Assembly (NCBI RefSeq): GCF_918698115.1
Contig: NZ_CAKKLV010000022.1
Span: 1-64,000 of the forward strand
Length of the DNA stretch: 64,000 bases
Reading direction: 5' to 3'
DNA from: Peribacillus sp. Bi96
GTDB taxonomy: Bacteria > Bacillota > Bacilli > Bacillales > DSM-1321
Shown here one piece after another: positions 53,665-63,964 of this stretch. The notes under the pieces were generated by a model, which saw only the letters and a program-made list of their open reading frames with translations, was not told where the DNA came from and ran no database searches. A program made the position numbers and the translations under genes. Within the stretch, counting starts at the first letter, position 1; the number at the start of each line of letters is the position of its first letter.

Positions 53665-53900
53665 CCTTTCAAATCCCTTCTTTACATGCCTTACTCCTTA
53701 TAACCGCATGCTGCTCTAAAAGTCAGCCACATTGTAGCATACTACCCACCACATGCATAACGATTGCTTGTCCGAGCGAAATGTTCTTATTAGAATTCCT
53801 TTAATTAAAAAGATAATTCAACAAAAAATGACAGGACTCATTAAACTGAAGGTTCGGATTCTCATAAATCGCCTTGGACCTTTCTTATGATTTTTCTTAG

Positions 53901-53935
53901 AAAAAAAAGCAGAGAGTTTTCTCCCTGCCTTTTCG
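53901..53935 (-). terminator. terminator after the anti-sigma gene
   Basis: On the minus strand GCAGGGAG pairs with CTCTCTGC (one mismatch), loop AAAA, followed by eight T residues. Confidence 0.8.
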
Positions 53936-54664
53936 CTATAATTCACTGCTTAATATTATATCCCCTTTTGGAGCTTTGCTTTTTTCCGTGGGCTCAAGCG
54001 TAATTGCAACGGTATCCCACTTATGCTCCTCCGTTTCATCCAGTCGATATGACACGGCGCCCAGACCATCGCTGTTCGGTACGAATGTTCCAGCCCTGTA
54101 TGGCTTTCCCTCCTCTAGAAGCCAAACTTGATACACCTGTGAGCCTTCCACGGGTTCAAGGTTTTCGGCTTGAATGATCATTTCCGTTTCATCATTTTTC
54201 TCCACCAGCGTTGCCCTGCCATTCATCGGAACTCCTTCACCCGGTTTCAGGGCTACACTAGTTTGGAGCCTATCAATGGTTTCTCGTTTTTCCTCTTTGC
54301 TATTATCCGTTTTATCTTGGGATAGCAAGGTATAGGCATTTCCGATCAAAGATGCGAATAAGACGGCCGCCAATAATGGCTTTATCCATTTATTTTCCCT
54401 TCTTTTTTCCTTAATCTGCTGCTTTGGCTGCTCGGCTTCCTTCTCCGATTGAAACACATTACCAAGAACCCGCTTTTTCATCTCACTTGGCGGTTCCACT
54501 GGTGTAACCGTATATGGCAAATCTTCCGTTAGCATGGCTAATTCATCTAATTCAGCACGGCATTCACGGCAGTCTGATAAGTGGTTTTCAAACTTCCTCC
54601 TAGGGACTTCATCCAATTGTCCGTTGAAGTAATCAAGAAGCCATTCACATGGATTATTATTCAT
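53936..54664 (-). CDS. anti-sigma factor with zinc finger and RskA-like domain
   Basis: The ~242-residue protein has an N-terminal putative zinc-finger anti-sigma domain (HLSDCRECRAEL, HxxxCxxC pattern, ~28-39), one membrane helix (KPLLAAVLFASLIGNAYTLL, ~95-114) and an extracytoplasmic RskA C-terminal domain (VYQVWLLEEGKPYRAGTF). It should bind and inhibit the ECF-like sigma factor encoded just before it; the two overlap by 8 bp. ATG 54664 follows GGGGGAGAGTG. Confidence 0.88.
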   Translation of the reverse strand: MNNNPCEWLLDYFNGQLDEVPRRKFENHLSDCRECRAELDELAMLTEDLPYTVTPVEPPSEMKKRVLGNVFQSEKEAEQPKQQIKEKRRENKWIKPLLAAVLFASLIGNAYTLLSQDKTDNSKEEKRETIDRLQTSVALKPGEGVPMNGRATLVEKNDETEMIIQAENLEPVEGSQVYQVWLLEEGKPYRAGTFVPNSDGLGAVSYRLDETEEHKWDTVAITLEPTEKSKAPKGDIILSSEL

Positions 54665-55220
54665 CACTCTCTCCCCCTTTACGTAACTTTTGCGGGATAA
54701 TCTTTCTTAAATGCTTGAGCGCCAATCGCACTCTCCCTTTTACGGTACCCAAAGGAATTTCAAACTCTGAGGCGATGCTCTGTTGTGACAGGCCCTTAAA
54801 ATAAAATAGGTGAATCATTTTTTGTTGCTCCTCGCTTAATTCCGATACGGCCTGCCTCAGCATAGTTCCTTCTTCCTTCCACTCAATGAGATTTTCGACA
54901 CTTGGGCTCTCACTCGGAATCTGTTCATATTCAAAATCGGAGGGTATATCTCTTCTTTTTCTTAGCTGATCAATACTTGCATTCCTTGTCATCGTCATGA
55001 TCCAGCTAGAAAACTTTCCTTTGGATGAATCATACGTCCCCTTTTTCGTCCAAATTTTTATGAATACTTCCTGTACTGCTTCCTCAGCCAATTCCTTCTG
55101 TCCAGTAATTTTATAAGACAAGGAATATAAGAGCTTTTCATAACGATCATATATTTTTTCAAGGGCCTGCTTATCCCCCAGATGAACTTTTTCATAAAGC
55201 TCTACATCTATATCGTTCAT
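54657..55220 (-). CDS. ECF-type RNA polymerase sigma factor
   Basis: The 187-residue sigma-70 family protein has sigma2 (YDRYEKLLYSLSYKITGQKELAEEAVQEVFIKIW) and sigma4 (LSEEQQKMIHLFYFKGLSQQSIASEFEIPLGTVKGRVRLALKHLRK) domains but no sigma3, as in ECF factors. It is coupled to the anti-sigma gene. The pair resembles SigK/RskA-type systems of actinobacteria and Bacillus; the signal and regulon are unknown. GGAAGGGGACTTAA precedes the ATG. Confidence 0.9.
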   Translation of the reverse strand: MNDIDVELYEKVHLGDKQALEKIYDRYEKLLYSLSYKITGQKELAEEAVQEVFIKIWTKKGTYDSSKGKFSSWIMTMTRNASIDQLRKRRDIPSDFEYEQIPSESPSVENLIEWKEEGTMLRQAVSELSEEQQKMIHLFYFKGLSQQSIASEFEIPLGTVKGRVRLALKHLRKIIPQKLRKGGESDE

Positions 55221-55249
55221 TTAAGTCCCCTTCCTACCATGATTACTTA

Positions 55250-55258
55250 TTATAGCAA
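55250..55258 (-). promoter_or_regulatory. extended -10 promoter of the ECF sigma operon
   Basis: On the minus strand TGCTATAAT is a perfect extended -10, 30 bp upstream of the sigma gene start. The -35 is weak. No ECF-style GGAAC/CGTC pair was seen, so autoregulation is not obvious. Confidence 0.6.
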
Positions 55259-55371
55259 TGTCTGAATCACCCTTAACATTTTCTGTGTTCTAATCTATTT
55301 ACGTTTTCAAAAGAAAAATGGATGCATTTTTTCAAAGTTTCACATGAAACAATTGGAAAGTTGCGTAAACA

Positions 55372-55403
55372 AGCTCCCCAGCACATAAAAGCACGGGGGA
55401 GCT
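55372..55403 (-). terminator. hairpin after cadA
   Basis: AGCTCCCC pairs with GGGGAGCT, with an inner GTGC/GCAC element. The T tract is weak (TTGTTT on the minus strand). Confidence 0.55.
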
Positions 55404-55412
55404 ACTATACTT

Positions 55413-57536
55413 TTATTCTTTTATTCTCAGTAATCGAAGACTGTTCAATGTAACTAATAAAGTCGCACCCATGTCGGCAAAAATCGCCATCCACAGTGTT
55501 AACCAGCCCGGCGCGATCAATAATAAGGCCAGGATCTTAATCACCAAGGAAAACGTGATGTTTTGCTTAATGATCGTTAATGTTTTGCGACTTAAGCGGA
55601 TTGTATAAGGCAACTTAGATAAGTCATCACCCATTAGGGCAATATCGGCTGTTTCAAGGGCCGTATCAGTACCCGCCCCTCCCATCGCAATTCCTACCGT
55701 GGAAGCTGCCAAGGCCGGGGCATCATTGACACCATCGCCTACCATGGCCACTCGATTGTATTTTTGCTTCCATTGTTTGATGATGGTCAGTTTATCTTGG
55801 GGCAATAACTCCGCCTCAATCTCATGAACACCAGCGGCTGCTCCAATCGCATTTGCCGTGCCGATATTATCCCCGGTCAGCATGATCGTTTTTTCAATGC
55901 CCAATGCATGCAGTTTCCGAATTGCTTCCTTACTGCTTTCCCTTATTTCATCAGCCACCGCGATAATTGCCAGGGGCTTTATTTGATCACCAAGCACCAT
56001 CACCGTTTTTCCTTCTTTTTGAAAGCCGCTGATTTGTTTGAGGATGTCATCAGAAAACTCTAAACCCGCCACTTCTTCAAAGAGATGTGGTTTGCCAATG
56101 TAATAGATTTCGTGATTGATTTTCCCTTTTATGCCTTTCCCAGTGATGGCAGTAAAATCATCTACCAATATAGAAGGATAGTCCACGTCATGCTTTTCAG
56201 CCCTTTTGAGAATGGCTGTGGCAAGGGGATGTTGTGATCTGCTTTCTAAAGCCGCAGCAATTCCCAGCACGTCCTGTTCATTTAACCCATCAGCCAACAC
56301 TGTGAAATCAGTCACTTCAGGTACGCCCTTTGTTAAGGTACCCGTCTTATCAAACGCAATCGCATTTATTGCTCCTGCTTCCTCCAGATGGACCCCGCCT
56401 TTAATCAAAACCCCATTTTTCGCGGCATTCCCGATGGCTGTCACAATGGCGATTGGCGTAGAAATGACCAAAGCACAAGGGCAGCCGACAACGAGTACAG
56501 CCAATCCACGGTAAATCCATTCACTCCAATCCCCGTTCATTACAAGCGGAGGTATTATAGCAATGGCCAAGGCAATAAGCATGATCGCGGGCGTATAGAA
56601 TTTTGCAAATTTATCCACGAAGGCTTGGGAAGGCGCTTTTTCAGCCTGTGCTTCTTCAACAAGGTGAATGATTTTTGCTATCGTCGTATCCTCGACTCGC
56701 TTCGTGACTTCTACCTCCAGCAACCCTTCACCATTTAATGTTCCGGCAAATACTTCACCATCAACCGCTTTAAAAATCGGCTCGGATTCGCCGGTAATGG
56801 CTGCTTGATTAAGTGTCGAAGCCCCTTTTAGGATTCTTCCATCCATAGCAAGCTTCTGACCCGGTTTAACAATCATGATGTCGCCCACTTCAATCTCATC
56901 GACACCAATCATGATTTCGTGATGCCCTCTGCGGATCAAGGCTTCTTTTGGCGCGATATTCATTAATGATTCTATAGAATTCCGAGCTTTATCCATCGAG
57001 TATTTTTCCAGTGCTTCACTGATTGCGAATAAAATGACGACAGTTGCCCCCTCGCCCCATTCACCGAGCACGGCTGCTCCAATGATGGCAACCGTCATCA
57101 GTGTGTGCATATCAAAGCGAAGAGTGACAAGATTTTTCAATCCATTGAGGAATAACGAATATCCTCCAACTATGATGGCAGCAGCATAACCGAATATCGG
57201 CATGATGCTTTCATCACCATATTGTTTATCCAATAACCAACTGATTAACAGAAGGATAGTCGAGAAAACCACTTTAATATTTTCTTTTTGCTTCCAAAAT
57301 GGTTCCTTTTGTGTCACCTGTTCCTGTTCATCCCGGATTCTCAGGTTATCAAACGCCCCTGCCTTTTCAATCTCCTCAATTGTCGCACTTCCCTGTACCG
57401 AAATCTTCGAAGCCCCAAAGTTGATTTTGGCATCCTTCACACCGTCTAGATCACGGACATTGTTCTCAAACTTAGCCGCACAATTCGTGCAGGAAAGACC
57501 CTGAATACGATACGTTTTTAATGGGGACTCAGCCAT
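55413..57536 (-). CDS. cadA: cadmium/zinc-type heavy-metal P1B-ATPase CadA
   Basis: The 707-residue exporter has an N-terminal heavy-metal-associated domain with [11 protein letters not shown] (Cys16, Cys19) and a P-type ATPase core: TGES actuator motif (AITGESEP), CPC metal site in VVGCPCALV, phosphorylation DKTGTLT, HP locus (SQHPLA) and GDGVNDAP hinge. It exports Cd2+, Zn2+ or Pb2+. AGGAGGTAAGGG precedes its ATG, which lies 8 bp inside cadC, so cadC-cadA are coupled. Confidence 0.94.
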   Translation of the reverse strand: MAESPLKTYRIQGLSCTNCAAKFENNVRDLDGVKDAKINFGASKISVQGSATIEEIEKAGAFDNLRIRDEQEQVTQKEPFWKQKENIKVVFSTILLLISWLLDKQYGDESIMPIFGYAAAIIVGGYSLFLNGLKNLVTLRFDMHTLMTVAIIGAAVLGEWGEGATVVILFAISEALEKYSMDKARNSIESLMNIAPKEALIRRGHHEIMIGVDEIEVGDIMIVKPGQKLAMDGRILKGASTLNQAAITGESEPIFKAVDGEVFAGTLNGEGLLEVEVTKRVEDTTIAKIIHLVEEAQAEKAPSQAFVDKFAKFYTPAIMLIALAIAIIPPLVMNGDWSEWIYRGLAVLVVGCPCALVISTPIAIVTAIGNAAKNGVLIKGGVHLEEAGAINAIAFDKTGTLTKGVPEVTDFTVLADGLNEQDVLGIAAALESRSQHPLATAILKRAEKHDVDYPSILVDDFTAITGKGIKGKINHEIYYIGKPHLFEEVAGLEFSDDILKQISGFQKEGKTVMVLGDQIKPLAIIAVADEIRESSKEAIRKLHALGIEKTIMLTGDNIGTANAIGAAAGVHEIEAELLPQDKLTIIKQWKQKYNRVAMVGDGVNDAPALAASTVGIAMGGAGTDTALETADIALMGDDLSKLPYTIRLSRKTLTIIKQNITFSLVIKILALLLIAPGWLTLWMAIFADMGATLLVTLNSLRLLRIKE

Positions 57537-57900
57537 CGACCCTTACCTCCTGCTGATGTTCTAATGCAATGAGAATTAATTGCTTTATGTGGTGATCATC
57601 CAATGAATAAAAAGCTAACTTTCCTTCTTTTCGATATTTTACGATTGCATGTTTATAAAGGGTACGAAGATGATGTGACGTTGTCGCCATGGAAGCACCA
57701 ATGATATTGGCCAAATCGCATACACACAATTCCTCGTCCGTACAAAGCGCATAAGCTATTTTCGCCCGATTTTCATCGCCTATCACCTTGAACAGCTTCG
57801 ATATGCTGGATATATTCACCTGGCTCATTTCCGTTTGAATGCGATTAACCTTTACTTCATCATGCAGATGGACATCACACATATCTTTCAGTTCCGTCAT
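57529..57900 (-). CDS. cadC: ArsR/SmtB-family metal-responsive repressor CadC
   Basis: The ~123-residue repressor has an N-terminal extension with a Cys ([12 protein letters not shown]), a winged-helix domain and the alpha3 metal motif ELCVCDLA typical of CadC, plus the recognition helix [12 protein letters not shown]. It represses cadCA until Cd2+, Pb2+ or Zn2+ binds. The ATG at 57900 lies about ten bases after GAGGGGC; seven upstream codons are open without a binding site. Confidence 0.93.
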   Translation of the reverse strand: MTELKDMCDVHLHDEVKVNRIQTEMSQVNISSISKLFKVIGDENRAKIAYALCTDEELCVCDLANIIGASMATTSHHLRTLYKHAIVKYRKEGKLAFYSLDDHHIKQLILIALEHQQEVRVDG

Positions 57901-57917
57901 CTTCTCACGCCCCTCAT

Positions 57918-57933
57918 TCAAATATTCGTTTGA
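57918..57933. promoter_or_regulatory. CadC-type operator, proximal
   Basis: TCAAA-N6-TTTGA inverted repeat starting 18 bp upstream of the cadC ATG, overlapping the start of the transcript. Confidence 0.75.
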
Positions 57934-57961
57934 TTATAATATAACACAATTCCCAAAATAT

Positions 57962-57977
57962 TCAAACCCGTATTTGA
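57962..57977. promoter_or_regulatory. CadC-type operator, distal
   Basis: The second TCAAA-N6-TTTGA repeat, within the larger palindrome ATTCAAA..TTTGAAT (57960-57979), lies 44 bp from the first. A TTGAAT...TATATT promoter pair lies between the two. Confidence 0.8.
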
Positions 57978-58278
57978 ATGTATAGAATCTTTCTCCTTCC
58001 TCCAAATCACCTTGGTGAAAGCGCCCTATATGTCTTTATATGTGAGCCATCGTTTTTTTGTTTCACCTCTACCTTGCGTCCCATTTTCCTTGAAAAAGGA
58101 CAGGCAACTTGTCTGCCGGTCCTCTTTCAAGGAAACCAACCATTCTTCTCGCATGTCGTTAAAAAAGTTGAAGGGACATAAATTGCTTCATGTCCCTCCA
58201 CTCCAGTGATTTCAGTAATTTCCTATACTCACCTTGATAAGTATAATATTTTTAATTTAGTATTTTTTTGAAAAACTA

Positions 58279-58358
58279 TGATATACTTAGTCAAACCTTT
58301 TAAGCGTTTTACTTTACTTGTACCGTTTACCCTGCTCATCGTTGAGCAGGGTTTTTTG
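58279..58358 (+). ncRNA. candidate small RNA with own promoter and terminator
   Basis: An extended -10 (TGATATACT, 58279-58287) is followed ~40 bp later by a strong intrinsic terminator: ACCCTGCTCA/TGAGCAGGGT with loop TCGT and six T residues (58329-58357). No start codon lies between, so a ~60-nt transcript from about 58294 would be non-coding. Upstream and downstream plus-strand sequence (57980-58420) contains no gene to which the terminator could belong. Confidence 0.5.
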
Positions 58359-58377
58359 TTATGTATTTTCACAAAAC

Positions 58378-58408
58378 AAAAAAGACAGACCCTAAAAGGG
58401 TCTGTCCT
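58378..58408 (-). terminator. terminator after the cold-shock gene
   Basis: The perfect 9-bp stem GACAGACCC/GGGTCTGTC, loop TTTTA, is followed by TTTTTTG on the minus strand. Confidence 0.88.
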
Positions 58409-58423
58409 TATTTGTTTTTGAAA

Positions 58424-58624
58424 TTATGCTTTTTGAACGTTAGAAGCTTGAGGTCCACGTTGACCTTGCTCTACTTCAAAAGTAACTTCTTGGCCTTCGT
58501 CTAAAGATTTGAAACCTTCGCTTTGGATAGCTGAGAAATGTACGAATACGTCGTCTCCGTTTTCGCGTTCGATGAATCCAAAACCTTTTTCTGCGTTAAA
58601 CCATTTTACTTTACCTTGTTCCAT
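58424..58624 (-). CDS. cold-shock protein (CspA/CspD family)
   Basis: A 66-residue OB-fold RNA/DNA-binding protein with RNP1 KGFGFIE and RNP2 VFVHFSAI motifs, the classic cold-shock domain at normal length. It binds single-stranded mRNA to prevent structure at low temperature or in stationary phase. AGGAGGCAACAAC precedes the ATG. The ~115-nt leader is typical of cold-shock mRNAs. It closely resembles B. subtilis CspD, though the paralogue cannot be assigned with certainty. Confidence 0.95.
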   Translation of the reverse strand: MEQGKVKWFNAEKGFGFIERENGDDVFVHFSAIQSEGFKSLDEGQEVTFEVEQGQRGPQASNVQKA

Positions 58625-58967
58625 TGTTGTTGCCTCCTAGTGCACTTAGCACATTGTATTACTATCCTTGCTCTAAGTCATCATCGAAAACGAAAAGTAG
58701 TACTTTTAGTATCCTTAGTACCGAACAAAAATAATTAAGACTAAGCATAACATTAAATGGTAGCGATTGCAAATCATTTGGGTAAACTTTTTTCAAGCAA
58801 TTTTTAATACTCTATAAATTCATTTACCTATTATTCTAGAACCAATGTGGACTCTAGCTGTTACAACTTGTTGAAATACATGACATCTCACTTCCATTTC
58901 AACAAACAGAAACCTTTCGAAAACAACGGTAGCGAGATGGTTTCTATACATGTTTACATCTGAGATT
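58625..58967. other. cold-shock leader and intergenic region
   Basis: It contains the cold-shock promoter and its long leader. From 58774 to 58967 I see no gene; a terminator for the chemoreceptor gene is not obvious. Confidence 0.4.
58745..58773 (-). promoter_or_regulatory. promoter of the cold-shock gene
   Basis: On the minus strand TTGCAA, 17 bp, TATGCT. It predicts a 5' leader of about 115 nt. Confidence 0.62.
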
Positions 58968-60662
58968 TTATTTTTCCGTAATGAACTTTTCTACCATTTC
59001 CTCTAATATGACCGATTCTTTTGCCAACTCTTCGTTTTGTTCCTTCAATCCAGTCATTATGGAACTTTGTTGAATGGCGGCAGCAGAGATTTGTTCAGTT
59101 GTTGCGACACCCTCTTCTGAGATTGCTGCAATTTCCTGAATGGATGCTAGACTTTCATCAGATGATTCATTGATTTTTTTCGAATGGATAGCTAATTGTT
59201 CTGTGCCTTTCAACAATTTCTCGACGGATCCGAATATCTTATTGAAAATCTCGCCATTGTTTTCCACTAAAGAAACGCCATTTAAAATATCCTGGAAACT
59301 TTCATCATTGGTTTGGATGACTTTGGCGGTTTGTTCATTAATCCGTGTAATTGATTCCGATATGATATCTATCGATTCATCCGTTTGTACAGCCAATTTT
59401 TGCACTTCTTGAGCAACTACCGCAAAGCCTCTGCCGGCATCCCCCACCCGTGCCGCTTCAATGGAAGCATTCAAGGACAGCAAGTTCGTTTGAGAAGCAA
59501 TGACCCTTATTAAACCAATCACTTCATTTATCTTCTCTACATCCTCTTCCAGACTCTCCAAATTGGCTTTATTCGCATGGCCGTTTTCCATGATTTTATC
59601 CATCTGGCTCGTTACATCTTTCACTTGTTTACTTCCTTGTTCAGCAAGTACATTCGTATGTATAGTAAACTCATTCATTTTATTCGTTTGCTCGTTCATT
59701 AAACGAATTGTATCCGTTAAATCACTGATCATATTGGAAATCCGGTCAATGTGATGGGCACGCTCCTCTGAGGCTTTTGCTTCTTCCGTTGTCCCTGTTA
59801 CGATTTGACCATAGGATTCCACCATCTCTTCAAAGGATTGTTGAATGGACACGGTGCTTTGATTCATCGTTCGAGCGTGTTCACGGACATTCTGAATGAT
59901 ATGGGACAAACTTAATCTCATATCCTCAAATCCATTTGACAGATCACCAATCTCATCTTGCCTACTAACTGGAATCGATTTACTTAAGTCCCCTTCTGCC
60001 ATTTCACTCGTGTAACCAACAAGTTCATTAACGGGTCCCCAGATCCTTTTCCCGATGATAACGGCACATAGCACACCTAATATTATGGCACTTGCGAGAA
60101 ATAAAATATTATAGAATATCATTTTGCTTTTCAATTCACTGATGAATTTCGCATCCATATCGATTCCTACGATGGCGTCCGTCCCTTTAATTGGCGTAAA
60201 GTATGACTTGTGTGTACCCCACTTATCATTATATATTTTACTTAATACATCTTCTTTTCCATTTATCGATTTGGCCTGCTCTGGCGTGAACGGGGATTCC
60301 ACCATGTAGTCCTCGCTGCCATTCAAGGCTACAATCATGTCGGTATCATTCTCCCGCTTCAATACATCCACATATTCAATGCCCTTTTTATTTTCAACAA
60401 AGGCATCTAATTTCCGCTTAATCTCTTCTCCCCGTACCGAAGCATTGTTTATCAAAGTAGGATTGAGGCTTGATGCTAAACTGCGGGCATTTTCAGAAAG
60501 ACGCTCATCGAATTGCGGAAGGACATTCTCGTTGATCATTTTATTGGTAATATAGGAAAAGCAAAGTCCCATGGCACCTGCAAAAAGCACGAATGGGATA
60601 ATATAAAACAAGAATAATTTTGCCAGTAAAGATTTTTTAGGATTCAGCTTTGAAAATCTCAT
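58968..60662 (-). CDS. methyl-accepting chemotaxis protein
   Basis: The ~564-residue receptor has TM1 (~14-36), an extracytoplasmic sensor (~37-188), TM2 (~189-211), HAMP (~212-265) and a long cytoplasmic signalling coiled coil with the hairpin tip [45 protein letters not shown]. It couples ligand sensing to CheA/CheW and flagellar rotation. AAGGAGG eight bases before ATG 60662 marks the start. It is 13 bp after the ATP-grasp gene, apparently in one operon. Confidence 0.92.
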   Translation of the reverse strand: MRFSKLNPKKSLLAKLFLFYIIPFVLFAGAMGLCFSYITNKMINENVLPQFDERLSENARSLASSLNPTLINNASVRGEEIKRKLDAFVENKKGIEYVDVLKRENDTDMIVALNGSEDYMVESPFTPEQAKSINGKEDVLSKIYNDKWGTHKSYFTPIKGTDAIVGIDMDAKFISELKSKMIFYNILFLASAIILGVLCAVIIGKRIWGPVNELVGYTSEMAEGDLSKSIPVSRQDEIGDLSNGFEDMRLSLSHIIQNVREHARTMNQSTVSIQQSFEEMVESYGQIVTGTTEEAKASEERAHHIDRISNMISDLTDTIRLMNEQTNKMNEFTIHTNVLAEQGSKQVKDVTSQMDKIMENGHANKANLESLEEDVEKINEVIGLIRVIASQTNLLSLNASIEAARVGDAGRGFAVVAQEVQKLAVQTDESIDIISESITRINEQTAKVIQTNDESFQDILNGVSLVENNGEIFNKIFGSVEKLLKGTEQLAIHSKKINESSDESLASIQEIAAISEEGVATTEQISAAAIQQSSIMTGLKEQNEELAKESVILEEMVEKFITEK

Positions 60663-60675
60663 TCTCATGACCTCC

Positions 60676-61845
60676 TTAGGTAAAAGTCAGATGCTTTACA
60701 GTTAAATATGGAATTAAATCCAAATGAAGCAATTGAAGATTCTTATTCAAATCCTCACTTCTATAAAAGATGATTGCCATGCTCCGGTCATTTTGAAAAG
60801 GAAGCTGTCTATATTCCAAAACATGTTCAAATTCTTGTTGAAGTCCATCATGATCAATCCTAGCAACCTCTTCCGGATTGATTTCCAGTGGAACCTCTGC
60901 AAAGAAAAAGCTATATACGTGATCATCCATCTCTTCCAATATCCGATTCCAATCGGGCTTGGTACCCAAAAAGTAGTGTTCATACATATTCATCCCATAG
61001 GCATGGTACCCTAGGTCCGTTGTTCCCGCTCCAGCAAAACGGAGGGGATTGATTTCAATAGGAAGCACCCGGTTTCCTTTTTTGCGAATTTCAAAATGGA
61101 CAGGGTAGTTCCTAAGAGGAAGAAGCGTTTGAATATTCTTCATGAACTTTAGTGCATCATCATAGATCTCTTTAATGGCTATCTTCGACGTATAATAAAT
61201 TCGATCGGAGGTATCGTAATCATCCTTGAATAAGCGTTTGAAGACATTCAAAATGATCGGATCACCATCTTGATTGTAGTAGCCATCAATGGCATATTCC
61301 TCTCCCTGAATCCACTCTTCTATTAAAACGGTCTGGGAACCAACCACATCCGAGTCATACAATCCATCCGACAGAAGTAAATCCTGCTTTAAATGACTTA
61401 CGGCTATATCCCACTCTTGTTCATTCTTGACTTTGTGCACCCCTACACTTGAATAGCCAATATTCGGCTTGATAACTACCGGAAACGGTATATGTTCTTT
61501 TTCCAATTCACTTATTATCGATAGATCAATATCTTGGAAATGGAAATCAGGATATAAGGATCTCGTTAAATTACGCACCTGACTCTTGTCTTTCAATAAC
61601 TTGGACCATATGTATTCATTGCTATTCGGTTGAAAATGACCTAATAAGGTTATGCCATTCTCAGAGTTTGTAAGAATTCTTTGGTCCATTTCCATGGACT
61701 TGAAAAATTCTGTATCTTTTTGAATGTTCAGCTTTTCAGATGTTATTGTTTCTCCCCATTGCCCTTGTCCCAGTACTGGAATTTGCTGTTCCTCTAACAC
61801 CTTTAGAAGAATTGGTGACACAATGGTCTCATTCAAAATAATCAT
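60676..61845 (-). CDS. ATP-grasp-fold enzyme, likely carboxylate-amine ligase
   Basis: The ~389-residue protein shows ATP-grasp features: a nucleotide-binding lid with [19 protein letters not shown] (~122-140), [21 protein letters not shown] and the metal-binding FEIR...[12 protein letters not shown]. Such enzymes join a carboxylic acid to an amine or thiol using ATP. The product is unknown. It is co-oriented with, and only 13 bp from, the chemoreceptor gene, and carries a SigD-type promoter, which ties it to the motility regulon. ATG 61845 follows AGGTGG. Confidence 0.83.
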   Translation of the reverse strand: MIILNETIVSPILLKVLEEQQIPVLGQGQWGETITSEKLNIQKDTEFFKSMEMDQRILTNSENGITLLGHFQPNSNEYIWSKLLKDKSQVRNLTRSLYPDFHFQDIDLSIISELEKEHIPFPVVIKPNIGYSSVGVHKVKNEQEWDIAVSHLKQDLLLSDGLYDSDVVGSQTVLIEEWIQGEEYAIDGYYNQDGDPIILNVFKRLFKDDYDTSDRIYYTSKIAIKEIYDDALKFMKNIQTLLPLRNYPVHFEIRKKGNRVLPIEINPLRFAGAGTTDLGYHAYGMNMYEHYFLGTKPDWNRILEEMDDHVYSFFFAEVPLEINPEEVARIDHDGLQQEFEHVLEYRQLPFQNDRSMAIIFYRSEDLNKNLQLLHLDLIPYLTVKHLTFT

Positions 61846-61886
61846 GTTTTCCACCTAACTTATACTGTTTTATGTATCCTCATATT

Positions 61887-61913
61887 TAATCGGTTAAAAG
61901 TAGTAAGTATTTA
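61887..61913 (-). promoter_or_regulatory. SigD-like promoter of the ATP-grasp/chemoreceptor operon
   Basis: On the minus strand TAAA (61913-61910), 15 bp, ACCGATTA (61894-61887). The SigD consensus is TAAA-N15-GCCGATAT; six of eight -10 positions match and the spacer is exact. It ends 41 bp upstream of the ATP-grasp start. Confidence 0.65.
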
Positions 61914-62197
61914 GCATTTATAGGTATTTATTATCAACATCCTTATAAAAACTAAATTACAGATAAACCTTTAGACTCATTTTCTTGATCCCTTTCATTT
62001 CGTTACATGAATATTTTCACTTTTTTTGTATTTTATTCTTTCAAAAACAGGTTATCTGGCATAATAAAGACGATCCAGTCATTATAGGGAAATTTCCTCA
62101 AACTAAATTTAAGTGATACTTAGAAGTTCATATTCAATTCATAACTTCTTTGTATACTTCCTCTTGTAATAAAGATCATGAAAGGATGTATGAACAT

Positions 62198-63943
62198 ATG
62201 TCAGAAGAAAAAAAGCAAATAGGATGGCGCCAATTCATCCGCTTGGTTAAACATACGAAGCCTTCTAAACTAATGATAGGGATTGCATTAGCATTAAGCT
62301 TAAGTACAACAGGTGTAGGTTTATTGGTCCCGCTGTTCACAAAAAATCTAATTAATGATTTTTCCCTTAGTTCACTAAGCACGGAACGGATCACACTTCT
62401 CGTCCTTGCCATAATCATTCAAGCATTGGCAAGTGGATTTTCCATCTATTTATTAAATCGGATTGGTCAATTTGTAGTAGCGGGTATTCGGGATCAACTA
62501 TGGAGAAAATTACTCGTATTACCCGTGAATTATTTTGATGAACATCCATCAGGTGAAACTGTCAGTCGAATGACCAATGATACAACTGTAGTGAAAAGTT
62601 TAATCTCGGAGCACCTCTCTAATTTCGTTAACGGAATCATTTCCATTGTAGGCTCCATGATTGTGTTATTTGTACTGGATTGGAAAATGACATTGTTGAT
62701 GTTCATTGCGATCCCTCTCTCTGTTTTGATATTAATGCCACTAGGTAAAAAAATGCATCAAATATCAAAAGGGATGCAGGATGAGACAGCAAGTTTCACC
62801 TCCGTACTCCAACAGGTGCTGACGGAAATCCGTCTTGTTAAAGCATCAAATGCAGAAACAATAGAATATGAAAATGGTAAAAAAGGGATCAATAAATTAT
62901 TTCATTTTGGACTAAAAGAAGCAAAAATCCAAGCCTTGATTGCACCGCTAATGAGTTTTGTCATGATGGCATTACTCGTACTGATCTTAGGTTATGGAGG
63001 AATGCGAGTTTCTTCAGGAGCTCTGACTGCTGGAGCTTTGGTTGCATTCATTATGTATCTTTTTCAAATTATCATGCCCATGGCTCAATTAGCCAGCTTC
63101 TTTACGCAATTCCAAAAAGCTACGGGTGCTACAGAACGTATCATTGCGATTTTGGATTCAGTAGAGGAAGAAGATGCGTTGGAGCAAGTTCAAAATATAA
63201 GCCAAACTATCACCGTGGATCACCTGAACTATAGTTATAATAATGGAGAACAAATACTTAAAGATATAAGCTTCAACGTTGAAGCTGGTAAGGTCACTGC
63301 AATTGTCGGACCAAGTGGCAGCGGAAAAACGACGCTTTTCTCATTATTTGAGCGGTTCTATAAACCACAGCAAGGCTCCATTTCCATAGGCGGGAAATCC
63401 ATAAATGATTTCACGCTCCTTTCATGGAGAAGCCAGATTGGTTATGTTTCACAAGAAAGTCCTATTGTATCAGGCACAATTCGAGATAATATATGTTATG
63501 GAATCGATCATGATATAACGGATGAGGAATTAAATCAAGTCGCTAAAATGGCATATGCGGATCAGTTTATTTCCGAGCTTCCCAATGGATATGATACAGA
63601 GGTTGGTGAAAGGGGCATGAAATTATCGGGCGGCCAAAGACAAAGAATTGCGATCGCACGTGCATTTCTACGAAACCCCAAAATATTAATGCTTGATGAA
63701 GCTACCTCAAGCCTAGACAGCAAATCGGAAAATGTCGTTCAACAGGCGTTAAATGAGTTAATGAAAGGGAGAACAACAATAGTAATTGCCCACCGCCTAT
63801 CGACAGTTATTGGATCGGACCAAATCATTTTCCTTGAAAAAGGGAAAATAACAGGCAGCGGAACCCATAAAGAGCTTTATGAAACACACTCATTATATCG
63901 CGAATTTGCAAAACAGCAGTTGCACAAACTTGAACTAGCTTAA
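62198..63943 (+). CDS. BmrA-type ABC exporter (half-transporter)
   Basis: The ~581-residue ABC exporter fuses a six-helix transmembrane domain (~1-330) to an ATPase: Walker [10 protein letters not shown], signature [12 protein letters not shown], Walker [13 protein letters not shown] and the switch His in VIAHRLST. It should work as a homodimer exporting drugs or lipids, like BmrA. The start ATG 62198 matches the usual [24 protein letters not shown]-terminus, although the AAAGG binding site is 12 bases upstream. A response-regulator gene follows after 21 bp. Confidence 0.9.
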   Translation: MSEEKKQIGWRQFIRLVKHTKPSKLMIGIALALSLSTTGVGLLVPLFTKNLINDFSLSSLSTERITLLVLAIIIQALASGFSIYLLNRIGQFVVAGIRDQLWRKLLVLPVNYFDEHPSGETVSRMTNDTTVVKSLISEHLSNFVNGIISIVGSMIVLFVLDWKMTLLMFIAIPLSVLILMPLGKKMHQISKGMQDETASFTSVLQQVLTEIRLVKASNAETIEYENGKKGINKLFHFGLKEAKIQALIAPLMSFVMMALLVLILGYGGMRVSSGALTAGALVAFIMYLFQIIMPMAQLASFFTQFQKATGATERIIAILDSVEEEDALEQVQNISQTITVDHLNYSYNNGEQILKDISFNVEAGKVTAIVGPSGSGKTTLFSLFERFYKPQQGSISIGGKSINDFTLLSWRSQIGYVSQESPIVSGTIRDNICYGIDHDITDEELNQVAKMAYADQFISELPNGYDTEVGERGMKLSGGQRQRIAIARAFLRNPKILMLDEATSSLDSKSENVVQQALNELMKGRTTIVIAHRLSTVIGSDQIIFLEKGKITGSGTHKELYETHSLYREFAKQQLHKLELA

Positions 63944-63964
63944 TTCACCGAAAGGAAAGAAAAG

